A stretch of 64,000 bases of DNA. Source: Myxococcales bacterium. GTDB lineage: Bacteria > Myxococcota > UBA796 > SXON01. Below, in pieces: positions 40,022 to 48,757 of this stretch (positions within the stretch are counted from its first letter, which is position 1; the number at the start of each line of letters is the position of its first letter). Where the stretch lies: positions 1 to 64,000 of the forward strand of contig SHYX01000021.1 of NCBI GenBank assembly GCA_009692585.1, given 5' to 3'. Under the pieces are notes generated by a model. That model was not told where the DNA came from, did not search any database, and was given only the letters and a program-made list of their open reading frames with translations. The position numbers and the translations under genes were made by a program.

Positions 40022-41247
40022 GGGCCGGCCCGGCTCAGCCCTCCCGGCCTTCCTCGCGGGTCGCCCCACGGTGGCCCGCCCGCCGCCCGCCGGCTCAGCG
40101 TAATGTCTCCCCCGCACCGCCGGGCGAACGCCCGTGCGACGAACAGTCCCAGTCCGCGTCCCTCGGGGCCGCCGTCGTGCCAGCGCGAAAAGAACGGTTC
40201 GCCCGCCTGGGCGACAACCGAAGCCGTCGGCCCGGGGCCGGAATCGTCGAGTTCGATGACCACCGCGCCGTCGACGAGGCGCCCTCGCAGCGAGAGCGGG
40301 TCCCCCGCGCGTAGCGCATTGTCGAGGAGTGTCCAAAAGGAACCCCGCCAGGTGGCGGGGTCGCCCCGGACACTCGCCGCGTAGAGTTCCGGGGCGAGCT
40401 CGAACACGACCACGTGCCGATGGATGCCGGCCGCCTGCCAATCACGGAGCCAGCCCTCCAACTCGCGCCCGAACCCATCCATCTGCGAGGAGACGGTCCT
40501 GGAAGTGCTCGCCCGGAGGCGGTCGAGGATCTCACGGCAACGGCTGACCTGCCCACGAATCGTTGCCAACAGCCCGGGCGCCGCCGCCGGCTCCGCCAGC
40601 GCCTCGCTGGCCAGCAGGTCGATGGATGACATGGGCGTGCCCAGCTCATGCGCGACCCCGGCCGCCCTGGTGCCGAGTGCGATGAGTCGCTCGTCGCGGT
40701 GCTTTTCGTCGAGCGAGCCTTGCATCCGCCCTTCCCGGTCCCGGATGGCCGCTCGGATCCGACCACCGATGACCGTCATCGCAATCGCGGAAACGTCGTA
40801 ACACAGCGCGGTCTGCAGCCGACGAGAGGCCAGTTCCGCATGAACCGGGCCGTCGTCAAGGATGAGCCTGGGACCGAGGTACACCCTGCCGTTGTGGAGA
40901 ACGATCAGGGCCACGCACGCCACCCACGCACGCCAGCCCGGCAACACCAGGGCACACGGGATCACGAACTGCAAAATCAGCGTGAGGCCGGGGTGATCGC
41001 CGGCCCGGAACAGCAAACACGCCAGGGCGACGGCGCCGAGCGTCGAGGCGGCCGCGACATCGACCATCCGCCCACCGTCCGATCGGCGACGCAGCCACGC
41101 GGTTTCGCCGAGGTCCACGACAAGGATGGCAGCCAGCAGCGCCGTCGTCAGTCGAACGTGTGGACCCACGCCCGCCGACCAGCCCGAGATGGCGCTGCCG
41201 AGCACAAGGACGCCCACCGCTCGGCGATACCAGCGAAACCAGCTCAA
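39433..41247 (-). CDS. Membrane sensor histidine kinase, 3' end unclear
   Basis: The recognisable protein spans roughly 41247 to 40060. From TTG 41247 there are about five membrane segments ('AVGVLVLGSAISGWSAGVGP', 'LTLILQFVIPCALVLPGWRA', 'YDVSAIAMTVIGG'). Then come the H-box 'TRAAGVAHELGTPMSSI' (His at about 200), N-box 'FWTLLDNALRAGD', 'DDSGPGPTASVVAQAGEPFF' and 'GRGLGLFVARAFARRCGG'. This resembles RegB/PrrB redox kinases. After that the frame has no stop until 39433 and runs antisense through argF', so a frameshift or lost stop is likely. It interrupts argF' and argB in opposite orientation. No response regulator is adjacent. Confidence 0.65.
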   Translation of the reverse strand: MSWFRWYRRAVGVLVLGSAISGWSAGVGPHVRLTTALLAAILVVDLGETAWLRRRSDGGRMVDVAAASTLGAVALACLLFRAGDHPGLTLILQFVIPCALVLPGWRAWVACVALIVLHNGRVYLGPRLILDDGPVHAELASRRLQTALCYDVSAIAMTVIGGRIRAAIRDREGRMQGSLDEKHRDERLIALGTRAAGVAHELGTPMSSIDLLASEALAEPAAAPGLLATIRGQVSRCREILDRLRASTSRTVSSQMDGFGRELEGWLRDWQAAGIHRHVVVFELAPELYAASVRGDPATWRGSFWTLLDNALRAGDPLSLRGRLVDGAVVIELDDSGPGPTASVVAQAGEPFFSRWHDGGPEGRGLGLFVARAFARRCGGDITLSRRAAGGPPWGDPRGRPGGLSRAGPYRSQLRSTAACTGSRFAAWGITRDFGPSNTESVTMTFRLTGRQCRKAVAVRMASSSTVQLPYSAARAGCASRSSAAQPLAYTTSAPSVAAAWSRVSVSLAPVSAAKPATRSISSASRSKPGGAATCRSAPPRIAALTTESGTACGSGFGWGAQDKHTFLPWKLFPPPRSAMVSWSASPWQGCASADSRLMSGAPA

Positions 41248-41334
41248 CGCGTTTGTGGCGTCCGCCCGAGGGGAGAGCAGGCGCCACCCTCGCCCATCCG
41301 CCCGCGGTGCGCAATTCGAGTTAGCTCCGCGCCC

Positions 41335-42237
41335 ATGGAACGCATCCTCTCGCTGCGCGACGCGCACCCCTACTTGCGCCTGTTCCGCGGCCGTACATTC
41401 GTGATCAAGCTCTCCGGTGCCGTGCTGGCCAGCGCCGCCGCTCGCGACGCCCTCTGCGAAGACATCGCGCTGCTCCACCACGTCGGCATTCGCCTTGCGT
41501 TGGTTCATGGCGGCGGCCCGCAGCTGGACGCGGCCTGCGCGTCGATGGGCGTCCCACGCGAGGTCGTGGCCGGCCGGCGGGTCACCGACGCGCGCACGCT
41601 CGAGCTGGCGCGCATGGTCTTCCGCGGGCAGCTCAACAGCGAGCTCGTGGGGGCGCTCGCGGCGCATGGGGTCAAGGCTGTCGGCCTGTCGGGGGGCGAT
41701 GGAATGAGCATCACCGGGATTCGGCGCCCGGCGCGTACGGTCCGTGACCCCTCCACCGGAACCGAGCAGGCGGTCGACTTCGGCCACGTCGGCGACATCA
41801 CGGCGGTGGACGAGTTGCTCCCGCGGCTCCTGCTCGATGCGGGCATCGTGCCGGTGTTCTGCTCGCTCATCGCCGACGCGGCAGGGAACCTGCTCAACAC
41901 CAACGCCGACACCATCGCCTCCCGCCTGGCCGTCGCGGTCAAGGCCGAGAAGCTCATCGTGTGCACCTCCGTGCCCGGCCTCCTGGAGGATCGGGACGAC
42001 CCGAGACGGCTGGTGTCCTTTGGCGATCTCGGAACCGTCGAAGAGCTGATTCGCCAGGGGGTCGTGTCCGGGGGCATGCTCCCCAAACTCGCCGCCGTCA
42101 AAGATGCGCTGCTGGGCGGCGTGCCGCGCGTGCACCTCATCGATGGAACACGAGAGCAGGCGTTACTCCTTGAAATCTTCACAAACGAAGGTTGCGGAAC
42201 CATGCTCGTCGCCCGTCAGAGCGACGAGTCCGCCTGA
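41335..42237 (+). CDS. argB: Acetylglutamate kinase
   Basis: 300 residues from ATG 41335. Phosphorylates N-acetylglutamate. Motifs of the amino-acid-kinase fold: 'FVIKLSGAVLASAAARDA', 'LALVHGGGPQLD', 'AVGLSGGDGMSITGIR', 'GNLLNTNADTIASRLAVAVK' and 'LIVCTSVPGLL'. No N-acetyltransferase domain is fused, unlike the ArgA/ArgB fusions known in Xanthomonas. It overlaps argH by one base (TGATG). Confidence 0.93.
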   Translation: MERILSLRDAHPYLRLFRGRTFVIKLSGAVLASAAARDALCEDIALLHHVGIRLALVHGGGPQLDAACASMGVPREVVAGRRVTDARTLELARMVFRGQLNSELVGALAAHGVKAVGLSGGDGMSITGIRRPARTVRDPSTGTEQAVDFGHVGDITAVDELLPRLLLDAGIVPVFCSLIADAAGNLLNTNADTIASRLAVAVKAEKLIVCTSVPGLLEDRDDPRRLVSFGDLGTVEELIRQGVVSGGMLPKLAAVKDALLGGVPRVHLIDGTREQALLLEIFTNEGCGTMLVARQSDESA

Positions 42238-43514
42238 TGCGCCTCTGGGACAAGGGCGGGGAGCTCGACGCCGCGGTGGCGCAGTTCACCGTCGGCGATG
42301 ACCCGGTGGTCGATCTAGCTTGGGCGGCGCATGACATCGTCGGCAGCGCCGCACACACCCACGTTCTGGAGCGCGCCGGTTTGCTCTCGGCGGGTGAAGG
42401 AGCCGCGCTGCGCACCGGCCTGCTCGCCCTGCTCGGACAGATCGAGCGCGCGGAGTTTCGCATCGACCCTGCCGAGGAAGATGTCCACACCGCGATCGAG
42501 GCCCGCCTGACCGAGCGGCTGGGACCGGTCGCCGGCAAACTCCACACCGGGCGCAGTCGCAACGATCAGGTGCTCACGGCGCTCAGGCTCTGGATGCTCG
42601 ACGAGATCGACCAGATCGAGGCAGAGTGGCAGGCCCTGGCGGCCGGGTGGCTCGATTTCGCGGTCGTGCATCGCGACCGTCCGCTGACCGGCTACACCCA
42701 CCTGCAGCCGGCGATGCCCTCGTCGTACGGGCTGTGGGCGGGCGGGTACTGTGCCGCGCTCCTCGACGCGCTTCCGCTCTTGAGCGCAGCCCGCACCCTC
42801 GCCGACCGCTGCCCGCTCGGCTCCGCGGCCGGGTACGGAAGTCCGCTTCCCCTGGACCGCGCGCTCGCCGCGCAACTACTCGGCTTTTCGACCGTGGAAG
42901 CCCCGGTGACCACCCCCCAACTGACCCGCGGGATCGTGGAGTCCGCCCTGCTCGGCGCGGTCGGTGCCGCCAGCGGCCTCGTCGCGCGCTGGGCCTGGGA
43001 TCTGGTGATCTTCTCGACCAGCGAATTCGCGTCGGTGCGACTGCCGGAGGCGTTCACGACCGGCAGCTCGATCATGCCTCAGAAGCGCAACCCGGACGTC
43101 GCCGAGCTCTTACGGGCGTCGGCCGTCGGCGTGCGCGCCGCGCGTCGGGAGATCGAGGACGTGGTCGCGCTGCCCGGCGGCTACCAGCGGGATGTGCAGC
43201 TCACCAAGGGACCGCTGCTGCGCGGCGTGCGCCAGGCACGGGGAGCCCTGCGGGTCGCAGCCCACCTCGCCCCCGCGATCGTGCCAACCCCCCGGCCCCT
43301 GGACCCCTCGCTGTACGCGGCGGCGGCTGCCTATCGACGAAAGAAGCCGTTTCGGGAGGCCTATCGGGAGGTGGCGGCGGAACTGGCCGCCGGCAGCTTT
43401 GTCGCCGAAGCGACGACGCCGCCCGCCTGGGATCCGGCACCCCTGCGGGCGCGTCTCGCCCACGCGCCGCCCGCTCCCCGATGGCCGGCGTGGCGGGCGC
43501 TCGTCGCGGACTGA
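42237..43514 (+). CDS. argH: Argininosuccinate lyase
   Basis: 425 residues from ATG 42237. Cleaves argininosuccinate to arginine and fumarate. Signature 'TTGSSIMPQKRNPDVAEL' is complete; others are 'KLHTGRSRNDQVLTALRLWM' and 'LTGYTHLQPAMPSSYGLWAG'. No acetyltransferase domain is fused to the C-terminus, unlike some marine ArgH(A) proteins. It is the last gene of the arginine group and is coupled to argB. Confidence 0.95.
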   Translation: MRLWDKGGELDAAVAQFTVGDDPVVDLAWAAHDIVGSAAHTHVLERAGLLSAGEGAALRTGLLALLGQIERAEFRIDPAEEDVHTAIEARLTERLGPVAGKLHTGRSRNDQVLTALRLWMLDEIDQIEAEWQALAAGWLDFAVVHRDRPLTGYTHLQPAMPSSYGLWAGGYCAALLDALPLLSAARTLADRCPLGSAAGYGSPLPLDRALAAQLLGFSTVEAPVTTPQLTRGIVESALLGAVGAASGLVARWAWDLVIFSTSEFASVRLPEAFTTGSSIMPQKRNPDVAELLRASAVGVRAARREIEDVVALPGGYQRDVQLTKGPLLRGVRQARGALRVAAHLAPAIVPTPRPLDPSLYAAAAAYRRKKPFREAYREVAAELAAGSFVAEATTPPAWDPAPLRARLAHAPPAPRWPAWRALVAD

Positions 43515-43518
43515 AGGT

Positions 43519-44046
43519 TCAGGGCGGCGGCACCACGTACTGGAGCACGCCATCGGAGCGGACCAGGTAGAGTTTCCCTTCGCCAAGCCCGCCGCCCGGG
43601 CCCCAGGCAACCCCGGTGACGGGCCCGACCCACTCCGCAATCAACACCAACCCGGCCCCTTCGACCCGATACAGCGCCGGCTCGGGAGCGCCGGCCACCA
43701 CGTAGGTTCGCTCCAGCCGGTCGCAGATGAGCGCCCGTGGCTCGCGGAGTCCGCGGAGCACCACGTGGTCGTTGGTCCGCAGCGTGCCAGCCGCGTCGAT
43801 CCAAACCACACCCGCACTGGTCTGGAAGGAGTGGATGGCGTCGGGACGAAGCGGGGGCTGCGCCGCGGGCGCGACCGCGACCGGGGTCTGCTGGCCCGCG
43901 CCATCCACCTGGACCGAGCCGCCGGGCGTCGTCACCACCAGCGTGTGTGGCGCCGCGCCCCAGTCGAGCTGCCGCGCGCCGTCCAGCCCCGTGGTGAGAA
44001 CGTAGGGACCGTCGATCTCGCAGGAGGCGCATCCCGCGACGAGCAC
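43519..44046 (-). CDS. Small lipoprotein or exported protein
   Basis: About 175 residues if GTG 44046 is used, which leaves only five residues before the lipobox Cys in 'MLVAGCASCEIDG'. A CTG at 44064, overlapping the stop of the upstream aminotransferase gene, would add 'LTLVAA' and give a full lipoprotein signal, so translation may start there. The mature part has strand-rich units ('LDWGAAPHTLVVTTPGG', 'GVVWIDAAGTLRTNDHVVLR', 'VTGVAWGPGGGLGEGKLYLV') that look like a partial beta-propeller. Function unknown. Confidence 0.6.
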   Translation of the reverse strand: MLVAGCASCEIDGPYVLTTGLDGARQLDWGAAPHTLVVTTPGGSVQVDGAGQQTPVAVAPAAQPPLRPDAIHSFQTSAGVVWIDAAGTLRTNDHVVLRGLREPRALICDRLERTYVVAGAPEPALYRVEGAGLVLIAEWVGPVTGVAWGPGGGLGEGKLYLVRSDGVLQYVVPPP

Positions 44047-44060
44047 CGCGGCGACGAGGG

Positions 44061-45293
44061 TCAGGGGAGGACCACGGCCGCGAGGCGTGCCGCGAGGTCA
44101 GGGATGTCGGCCTCATCGATCGAACAGAACGCAACCCTCAAGGCGTTGACGGAGGGCACCGCGATCACCCCGGTGGACTGCTCGCGGATGAGGCGGAGCC
44201 GGAGCTGCTCGGCGTCCTGGTCGGCACGCAACTGGATGAGCGCGAAACAACCGCTGTTGAAGGGCAAGGCGTCGAGACCCTCGGCCGCCAAGGCCCTGGT
44301 GAGCGCATCGTAGCGCTGTCGCAGCACACCGAGCACTTCTTCCTGTTGCGATGCCAACTTGGGGTTGCTCAAGGCCGCCAAGACGGCCGCCTGGGCGGGT
44401 GCGTTGACACTGGAGATGGTGCCGCGGAGGATCGCTGCCGCCTTGTCGACCAGCGCCTCGCCCGCGGCCCCACCAACCCCGAAGGTGAGAAAGCCAACCC
44501 GACCACCGAAGAAGACCAACTCCTTGGTGGCCCCGTCGACCTTGCAGACCAAGAGGCGCGTCCGATCGGCCCGCGCGGCGAGCGCCCCGAAAAGGGAGCG
44601 ACCGTAACAGTCGGGGTCGAAGTAGAGCCCCGCGTAGGCGTCGTCACAGATCACCGCGAGGGGGTGGGGGTGGGCGAGGATGCGCTCGATCAACGCCTCG
44701 GCTTCGCCCAGGGTGACCGTGTACCCGGTGGGGTTGTTGGGGAAGTTCAGCAGGAGCGAGGCCGGACCCGTCAGCTCGTCGAGGCGACCGGCAAGCCCGG
44801 CCAGATTGAAGCCCCGGGCGGCGTTGAAGAAGGGAAAGCTGCGGAGTTCCGACCCCGTACGCATCGCCCAGATCGTCGTGTAGTTGTCCCAGAAGGGGTC
44901 GGCGAGGACCAGGGGGTGGTCGGGACAGCCGAAGAGGTCGGCGAGGATCGAGAGCCCGTGGGACATCCCGCTGGTGACCACCGGGAGGCTGCAGCCCGGC
45001 ACATCGATCCGCGCCTGCCAGGCCTCGCGCAACGGCCGCAGGCCAGCCGTCGGGGCATACAGAAAGGCTACCCGCCGGTCGAGGCCGGCGAAGTGATCCG
45101 AGACCGCGGGGACGGTGAGCGGATCCCCGTCTCCCGTCGTGATCTGTCCGATGCTGGCCTGCCGGAGGCAACCTGCGGCCTGCGCGCTCTGCTGCGGGAT
45201 GCCCAACGGCACCTCCGCGCGACGCCCGAGCGGCGACAACAGCCGCGCCGCCGCAGGGTGCTCGGCTACCAGGGTGGGCAGGCGGTTCGACAT
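44061..45293 (-). CDS. PLP-dependent aminotransferase, class I/II
   Basis: About 410 residues from ATG 45293. Fold-type I features: '[20 protein letters not shown]', '[20 protein letters not shown]' (NPTG), '[16 protein letters not shown]' (Asp and Tyr of the PLP site) and the Lys motif '[20 protein letters not shown]'. Substrate is not evident; relatives handle aromatic or small amino acids. It lies upstream of, and is co-directional with, a small lipoprotein gene. It diverges from the CbbQ-like gene. Confidence 0.82.
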   Translation of the reverse strand: MSNRLPTLVAEHPAAARLLSPLGRRAEVPLGIPQQSAQAAGCLRQASIGQITTGDGDPLTVPAVSDHFAGLDRRVAFLYAPTAGLRPLREAWQARIDVPGCSLPVVTSGMSHGLSILADLFGCPDHPLVLADPFWDNYTTIWAMRTGSELRSFPFFNAARGFNLAGLAGRLDELTGPASLLLNFPNNPTGYTVTLGEAEALIERILAHPHPLAVICDDAYAGLYFDPDCYGRSLFGALAARADRTRLLVCKVDGATKELVFFGGRVGFLTFGVGGAAGEALVDKAAAILRGTISSVNAPAQAAVLAALSNPKLASQQEEVLGVLRQRYDALTRALAAEGLDALPFNSGCFALIQLRADQDAEQLRLRLIREQSTGVIAVPSVNALRVAFCSIDEADIPDLAARLAAVVLP

Positions 45294-45354
45294 CGAGGCC
45301 GCGCGACGTATCGCGATGCGGCGGCCGGTGCGGGGGGCCCTTAGACTCCGTGCG

Positions 45355-46167
45355 ATGCGCCAGCTCACCCCCTCGGTTGCCGACTACCTCGTCCCCCGGG
45401 AGCCCTACTATCGACCCGTCGGCGACGAGGTCAGCCTGTTTCAGCATGCCTGGAACGCCCAACTCCCCGTCCTCCTGAAGGGGCCGACCGGCTGTGGAAA
45501 GACCCGGTTCGTCTCGCACATGGCATGGAAGCTCGGGCGCCCGCTGGTCACGGTCGCCTGCCACGAAGACCTCAGCGCCTCTGATCTTCTCGGGCGTTAC
45601 CTCCTCACCGGCGACGAGACCGTCTGGGTAGACGGCCCGCTGACCAGCGCCGTGCGCCACGGCGCGATCGTCTACCTGGACGAGGTCGTGGAGGCCCGCA
45701 AGGACACCCTCGTGGTGATCCACCCGCTCACCGACGACCGACGCGTCCTGCCGATCGACCGCCTAGCCACCGTGCTGTCGGCACCGCCGGAATTCATGAT
45801 GGTCGTGAGCTACAACCCGGGGTATCAGTCGGTGCTCAAGGAGTTGAAGCCCTCGACCCGGCAACGCTTCGTGTCGTTGGAGTTCCGCTATCCACCGCCC
45901 GATCTCGAGCGCGACATCGTGGTAGCCGAAGCGAAGCTCGACGTCGATCGCGCCGCCCGGCTGGTGAAAATCGGCGAGAAGATCCGGAATCTGACCGACC
46001 GCGGCCTCGAGGAAGGGGTCAGCACCCGGCTCCTCGTCTACTGCGGAAAACTCCTGGCGCAGGGCGTCGAGGCCCGTTCCGCGTGCCGCGCGGCATTCAC
46101 CCGGACGCTCACCGACGACCGCGATCTCGGCCGCACCATCGACGAGATCGTCGCGGACTACTTCTGA
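45355..46167 (+). CDS. CbbQ/NirQ/NorQ-type MoxR AAA+ ATPase
   Basis: 270 residues from ATG 45355. Motifs: Walker A '[20 protein letters not shown]', '[18 protein letters not shown]', Walker B '[20 protein letters not shown]' and sensor '[20 protein letters not shown]'. These are diagnostic of the CbbQ/NirQ/NorQ/GvpN group, which remodel partner enzymes (Rubisco, nitric-oxide reductase) with a VWA protein. The VWA partner follows after five bases. No Rubisco, nor or gas-vesicle genes occur in the window, so the client is unknown. Confidence 0.9.
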   Translation: MRQLTPSVADYLVPREPYYRPVGDEVSLFQHAWNAQLPVLLKGPTGCGKTRFVSHMAWKLGRPLVTVACHEDLSASDLLGRYLLTGDETVWVDGPLTSAVRHGAIVYLDEVVEARKDTLVVIHPLTDDRRVLPIDRLATVLSAPPEFMMVVSYNPGYQSVLKELKPSTRQRFVSLEFRYPPPDLERDIVVAEAKLDVDRAARLVKIGEKIRNLTDRGLEEGVSTRLLVYCGKLLAQGVEARSACRAAFTRTLTDDRDLGRTIDEIVADYF

Positions 46168-46172
46168 GCCGG

Positions 46173-48650
46173 ATGCGCGACCGGCTCCGGCAGGCCGGCC
46201 GCCGGCTCGTCGGCGACGCTGAGGTCCCCCCCTGGGCGCGCGACGTCGCCCCGGCCCTGAGCCTGTTGCGCGCCGATGCCGCCGCGCTGCGCGCCTGGTT
46301 CCGGTACCGCACCGCGATCCGCGACGGGATCGGCGAAGCCGAAGCCGAAGCCTATGGTCGTGTCGTCGCGAGCGTAGCGCGTCACGACGGGGAGCTTGCC
46401 CGCATCGTCGCCGTCACCATCCCCGACCACCTGGCCCGGGTGCCAGCCGGCCGTCGGGCGGTGTACTTCAGCCTCCTGGAGGAGGTCGGCACCACCCGGC
46501 CCGAGGCGCTGAGCCTCCTCGCGCGCGCCCTCCCCGACCTCGTGGATGCGCTCGACGACGAGGCGTTGCGTTGTTTCGTGCGGCAGGGGGTGGTCCTGCA
46601 CCAGGAGAGCCACCAGAAGGCCGAATCCTTCCTGAAGCGGGAGTCGGGGACGGCGCTTTCCGCGATGCAGGCGCTCAACGGAGGAGTGGCGCTGGCGGAG
46701 GTCTCGCGCACACTGACGCTGTACGCTCGCGCCCACTGCGGGGAAGATGTCCAGGTGAGGCCAGGAAAGGGCCGGGCATTCTCCGACGGCCATCACGTGT
46801 ACCTGCCCGAGGCGATCGAACAGTTCGCGGACGAACGCGACTTCGCCATGTACCGCGTGCTCACGGCGATCGGCGCCGGCTACCTGGAGTTCGGCACCTT
46901 CGACCTTTCACTCGACGACCTGCCCACGCCGGCGGGGGGGTGGCCGGAGGTTCGCGTGGACGAGAGCGAGCTGGAGCGGTGGTTTCGTTGTTTCCCCAAT
47001 CGCAGCCTGGCACGGGAGCTATTTCAGCTCCTGGAGGACGCCCGCGTCGAGGCGCACCTGTGCGCTGAGTACCCCGGGATCGCGCGTGACCTGGCGGTGG
47101 TCGGCCCCGCGATGCGGGGCTCCCGACCCGAGCCCACGGGGGCCGCCGCTCGCGCGGTGGAGGCGCTGGCGCGGAAGCTGTGGGCACTGGATGAACTCGC
47201 GCTCGATCCCGCCGCGCACGAGGCGATCGCGCCGCTGTGTACTCTTTCCGCATCGCTGACCACGCTCGCGGTGGCGGACGTCGCCCGGGCGGTGCAGGTG
47301 CACTACCCCACGATCGAAGCCCTCATGCTGCGGGCCCAACCGGGCAGTCCCCCGCGCAGCCAGGGCAGTGAACGGATCCGACACGCGGCAGGGGGATCGG
47401 CGCCTGGCGAGGCCACGTTCCAGCCACCGACGCTGAGCGCGCGGATCGCGCCGGAGGCCGCAGGGGAAACGGAACGTCGCGCCGACGCCGACGCGCGGGC
47501 GCTCAGAGACGCGGCCGCCGCGCGAGGCGAAGACATCACCCTGGCCGAAGCCCGCGAACGCCGTCGTGAGGGCGAACGCCGTCGTGAAGGCCTCGCCGAC
47601 GCCACCGCCTTCGCCCAGATGGAGGCGATGCTGGAGCGTCATGCCCCTCCCGGCGGGGCGCTGGTCGACGCAGCTTCCGAGGCCGGCGGAGCCAACGCCG
47701 CACGGGCGACCGGGCTCCCCCAAGACCCGGACGTCGCGGCCACCGGTCGCAACTATGTGTATCGGGAGTGGGACTGCACCATCGACGACTACAAGCCTCA
47801 CTGGGTGGTGGTCCGCGAGGCGCGCCTCCGCGAGGGGGACCGGGGCTTCGTCGACGAGGTGATGGAACGGGAACAACATCACATCGAACGGCTGCGACGG
47901 ACCTTCCAGGCGCTTCGGCCTGAAGGCCGCGCGCGAGCGCGCGGATTGCCCGACGGAGACGAACTCGACATCGACCGGGTGATCCGCGGCGCCATCGAGG
48001 GCCGCGTCACCGGCGAGCGCAGCGAGCGGGTCTACAGCCGGACCCTCCCCGAGCGCCGAGACGTCGCGGTGGCCTTCCTGCTGGACATGAGCAGCTCGAC
48101 CAACGAAGCGACCGCTGCCGGTGGCAAACGGCGCGTCATCGACGTCGAGAAAGAAGCGCTCATCGTGGTGGCAGAGGCGCTCGACGCCATCGGCGACCCC
48201 TTCGCGATCTACGGATTCTCCGGGTATGGCCGGGAACACGTGGCATTCTATGTGGCGAAGGACTTCCGCGATCGATGGGACGATCGCAGCCGACAACGCG
48301 TGGGCCGCATCAGCTTCAAGATGGAGAACCGCGACGGGGCCGCGATCCGCCACGCAACGCGGAAACTGGCCGCCGAGCCCGCCCGCTCGCGGCTTTTATT
48401 CCTGCTCTCCGACGGCAAACCCCTCGATTGCGGATGCGACCATTACTACGACCGCTACGCACAGGAGGACACGCGCGCCGCGTTGCGGGAGGCGCGGAAA
48501 GCGGGGGTGCTCCCTTTTTGCGTGACCGTCGATCCCACCGGGCCCGCCTACCTCAAACGAATGTTCGGCGATGTCGGCTACTGCGTGATCGACCGCGTGG
48601 ACGCGCTGCCGGCGCAGATCGTCCGTGTCTACCGACGGCTCGCGCTGTAG
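46173..48650 (+). CDS. CbbO/NorD-like VWA-domain protein
   Basis: About 825 residues from ATG 46173. The first ~400 residues are helical ('LVDALDDEALRCFVRQGVVL', 'YVPEAIEQFADERDFAMYRV'-like segments). A charged central linker follows, then 'NYVYREWDCTIDDYKPHWVV'. A C-terminal von Willebrand A domain has MIDAS 'VAFLLDMSSSTNEATAAG' and 'RLLFLLSDGKPLDCGCDHYY'. This is the CbbO/NorD/NirD-type activator that works with the CbbQ-type ATPase just upstream. The pair probably activates a metalloenzyme encoded elsewhere. Confidence 0.85.
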   Translation: MRDRLRQAGRRLVGDAEVPPWARDVAPALSLLRADAAALRAWFRYRTAIRDGIGEAEAEAYGRVVASVARHDGELARIVAVTIPDHLARVPAGRRAVYFSLLEEVGTTRPEALSLLARALPDLVDALDDEALRCFVRQGVVLHQESHQKAESFLKRESGTALSAMQALNGGVALAEVSRTLTLYARAHCGEDVQVRPGKGRAFSDGHHVYLPEAIEQFADERDFAMYRVLTAIGAGYLEFGTFDLSLDDLPTPAGGWPEVRVDESELERWFRCFPNRSLARELFQLLEDARVEAHLCAEYPGIARDLAVVGPAMRGSRPEPTGAAARAVEALARKLWALDELALDPAAHEAIAPLCTLSASLTTLAVADVARAVQVHYPTIEALMLRAQPGSPPRSQGSERIRHAAGGSAPGEATFQPPTLSARIAPEAAGETERRADADARALRDAAAARGEDITLAEARERRREGERRREGLADATAFAQMEAMLERHAPPGGALVDAASEAGGANAARATGLPQDPDVAATGRNYVYREWDCTIDDYKPHWVVVREARLREGDRGFVDEVMEREQHHIERLRRTFQALRPEGRARARGLPDGDELDIDRVIRGAIEGRVTGERSERVYSRTLPERRDVAVAFLLDMSSSTNEATAAGGKRRVIDVEKEALIVVAEALDAIGDPFAIYGFSGYGREHVAFYVAKDFRDRWDDRSRQRVGRISFKMENRDGAAIRHATRKLAAEPARSRLLFLLSDGKPLDCGCDHYYDRYAQEDTRAALREARKAGVLPFCVTVDPTGPAYLKRMFGDVGYCVIDRVDALPAQIVRVYRRLAL

Positions 48651-48757
48651 CGCATCCCGGATCGCCCGGGGCGAAGCGGAGGTTGTCAACAGCCAGCAAA
48701 GAAAATACACCGGCGAAGCGCGGTTCCCGCCGCTATCCCCCGCTCCGAGGAGACGAC

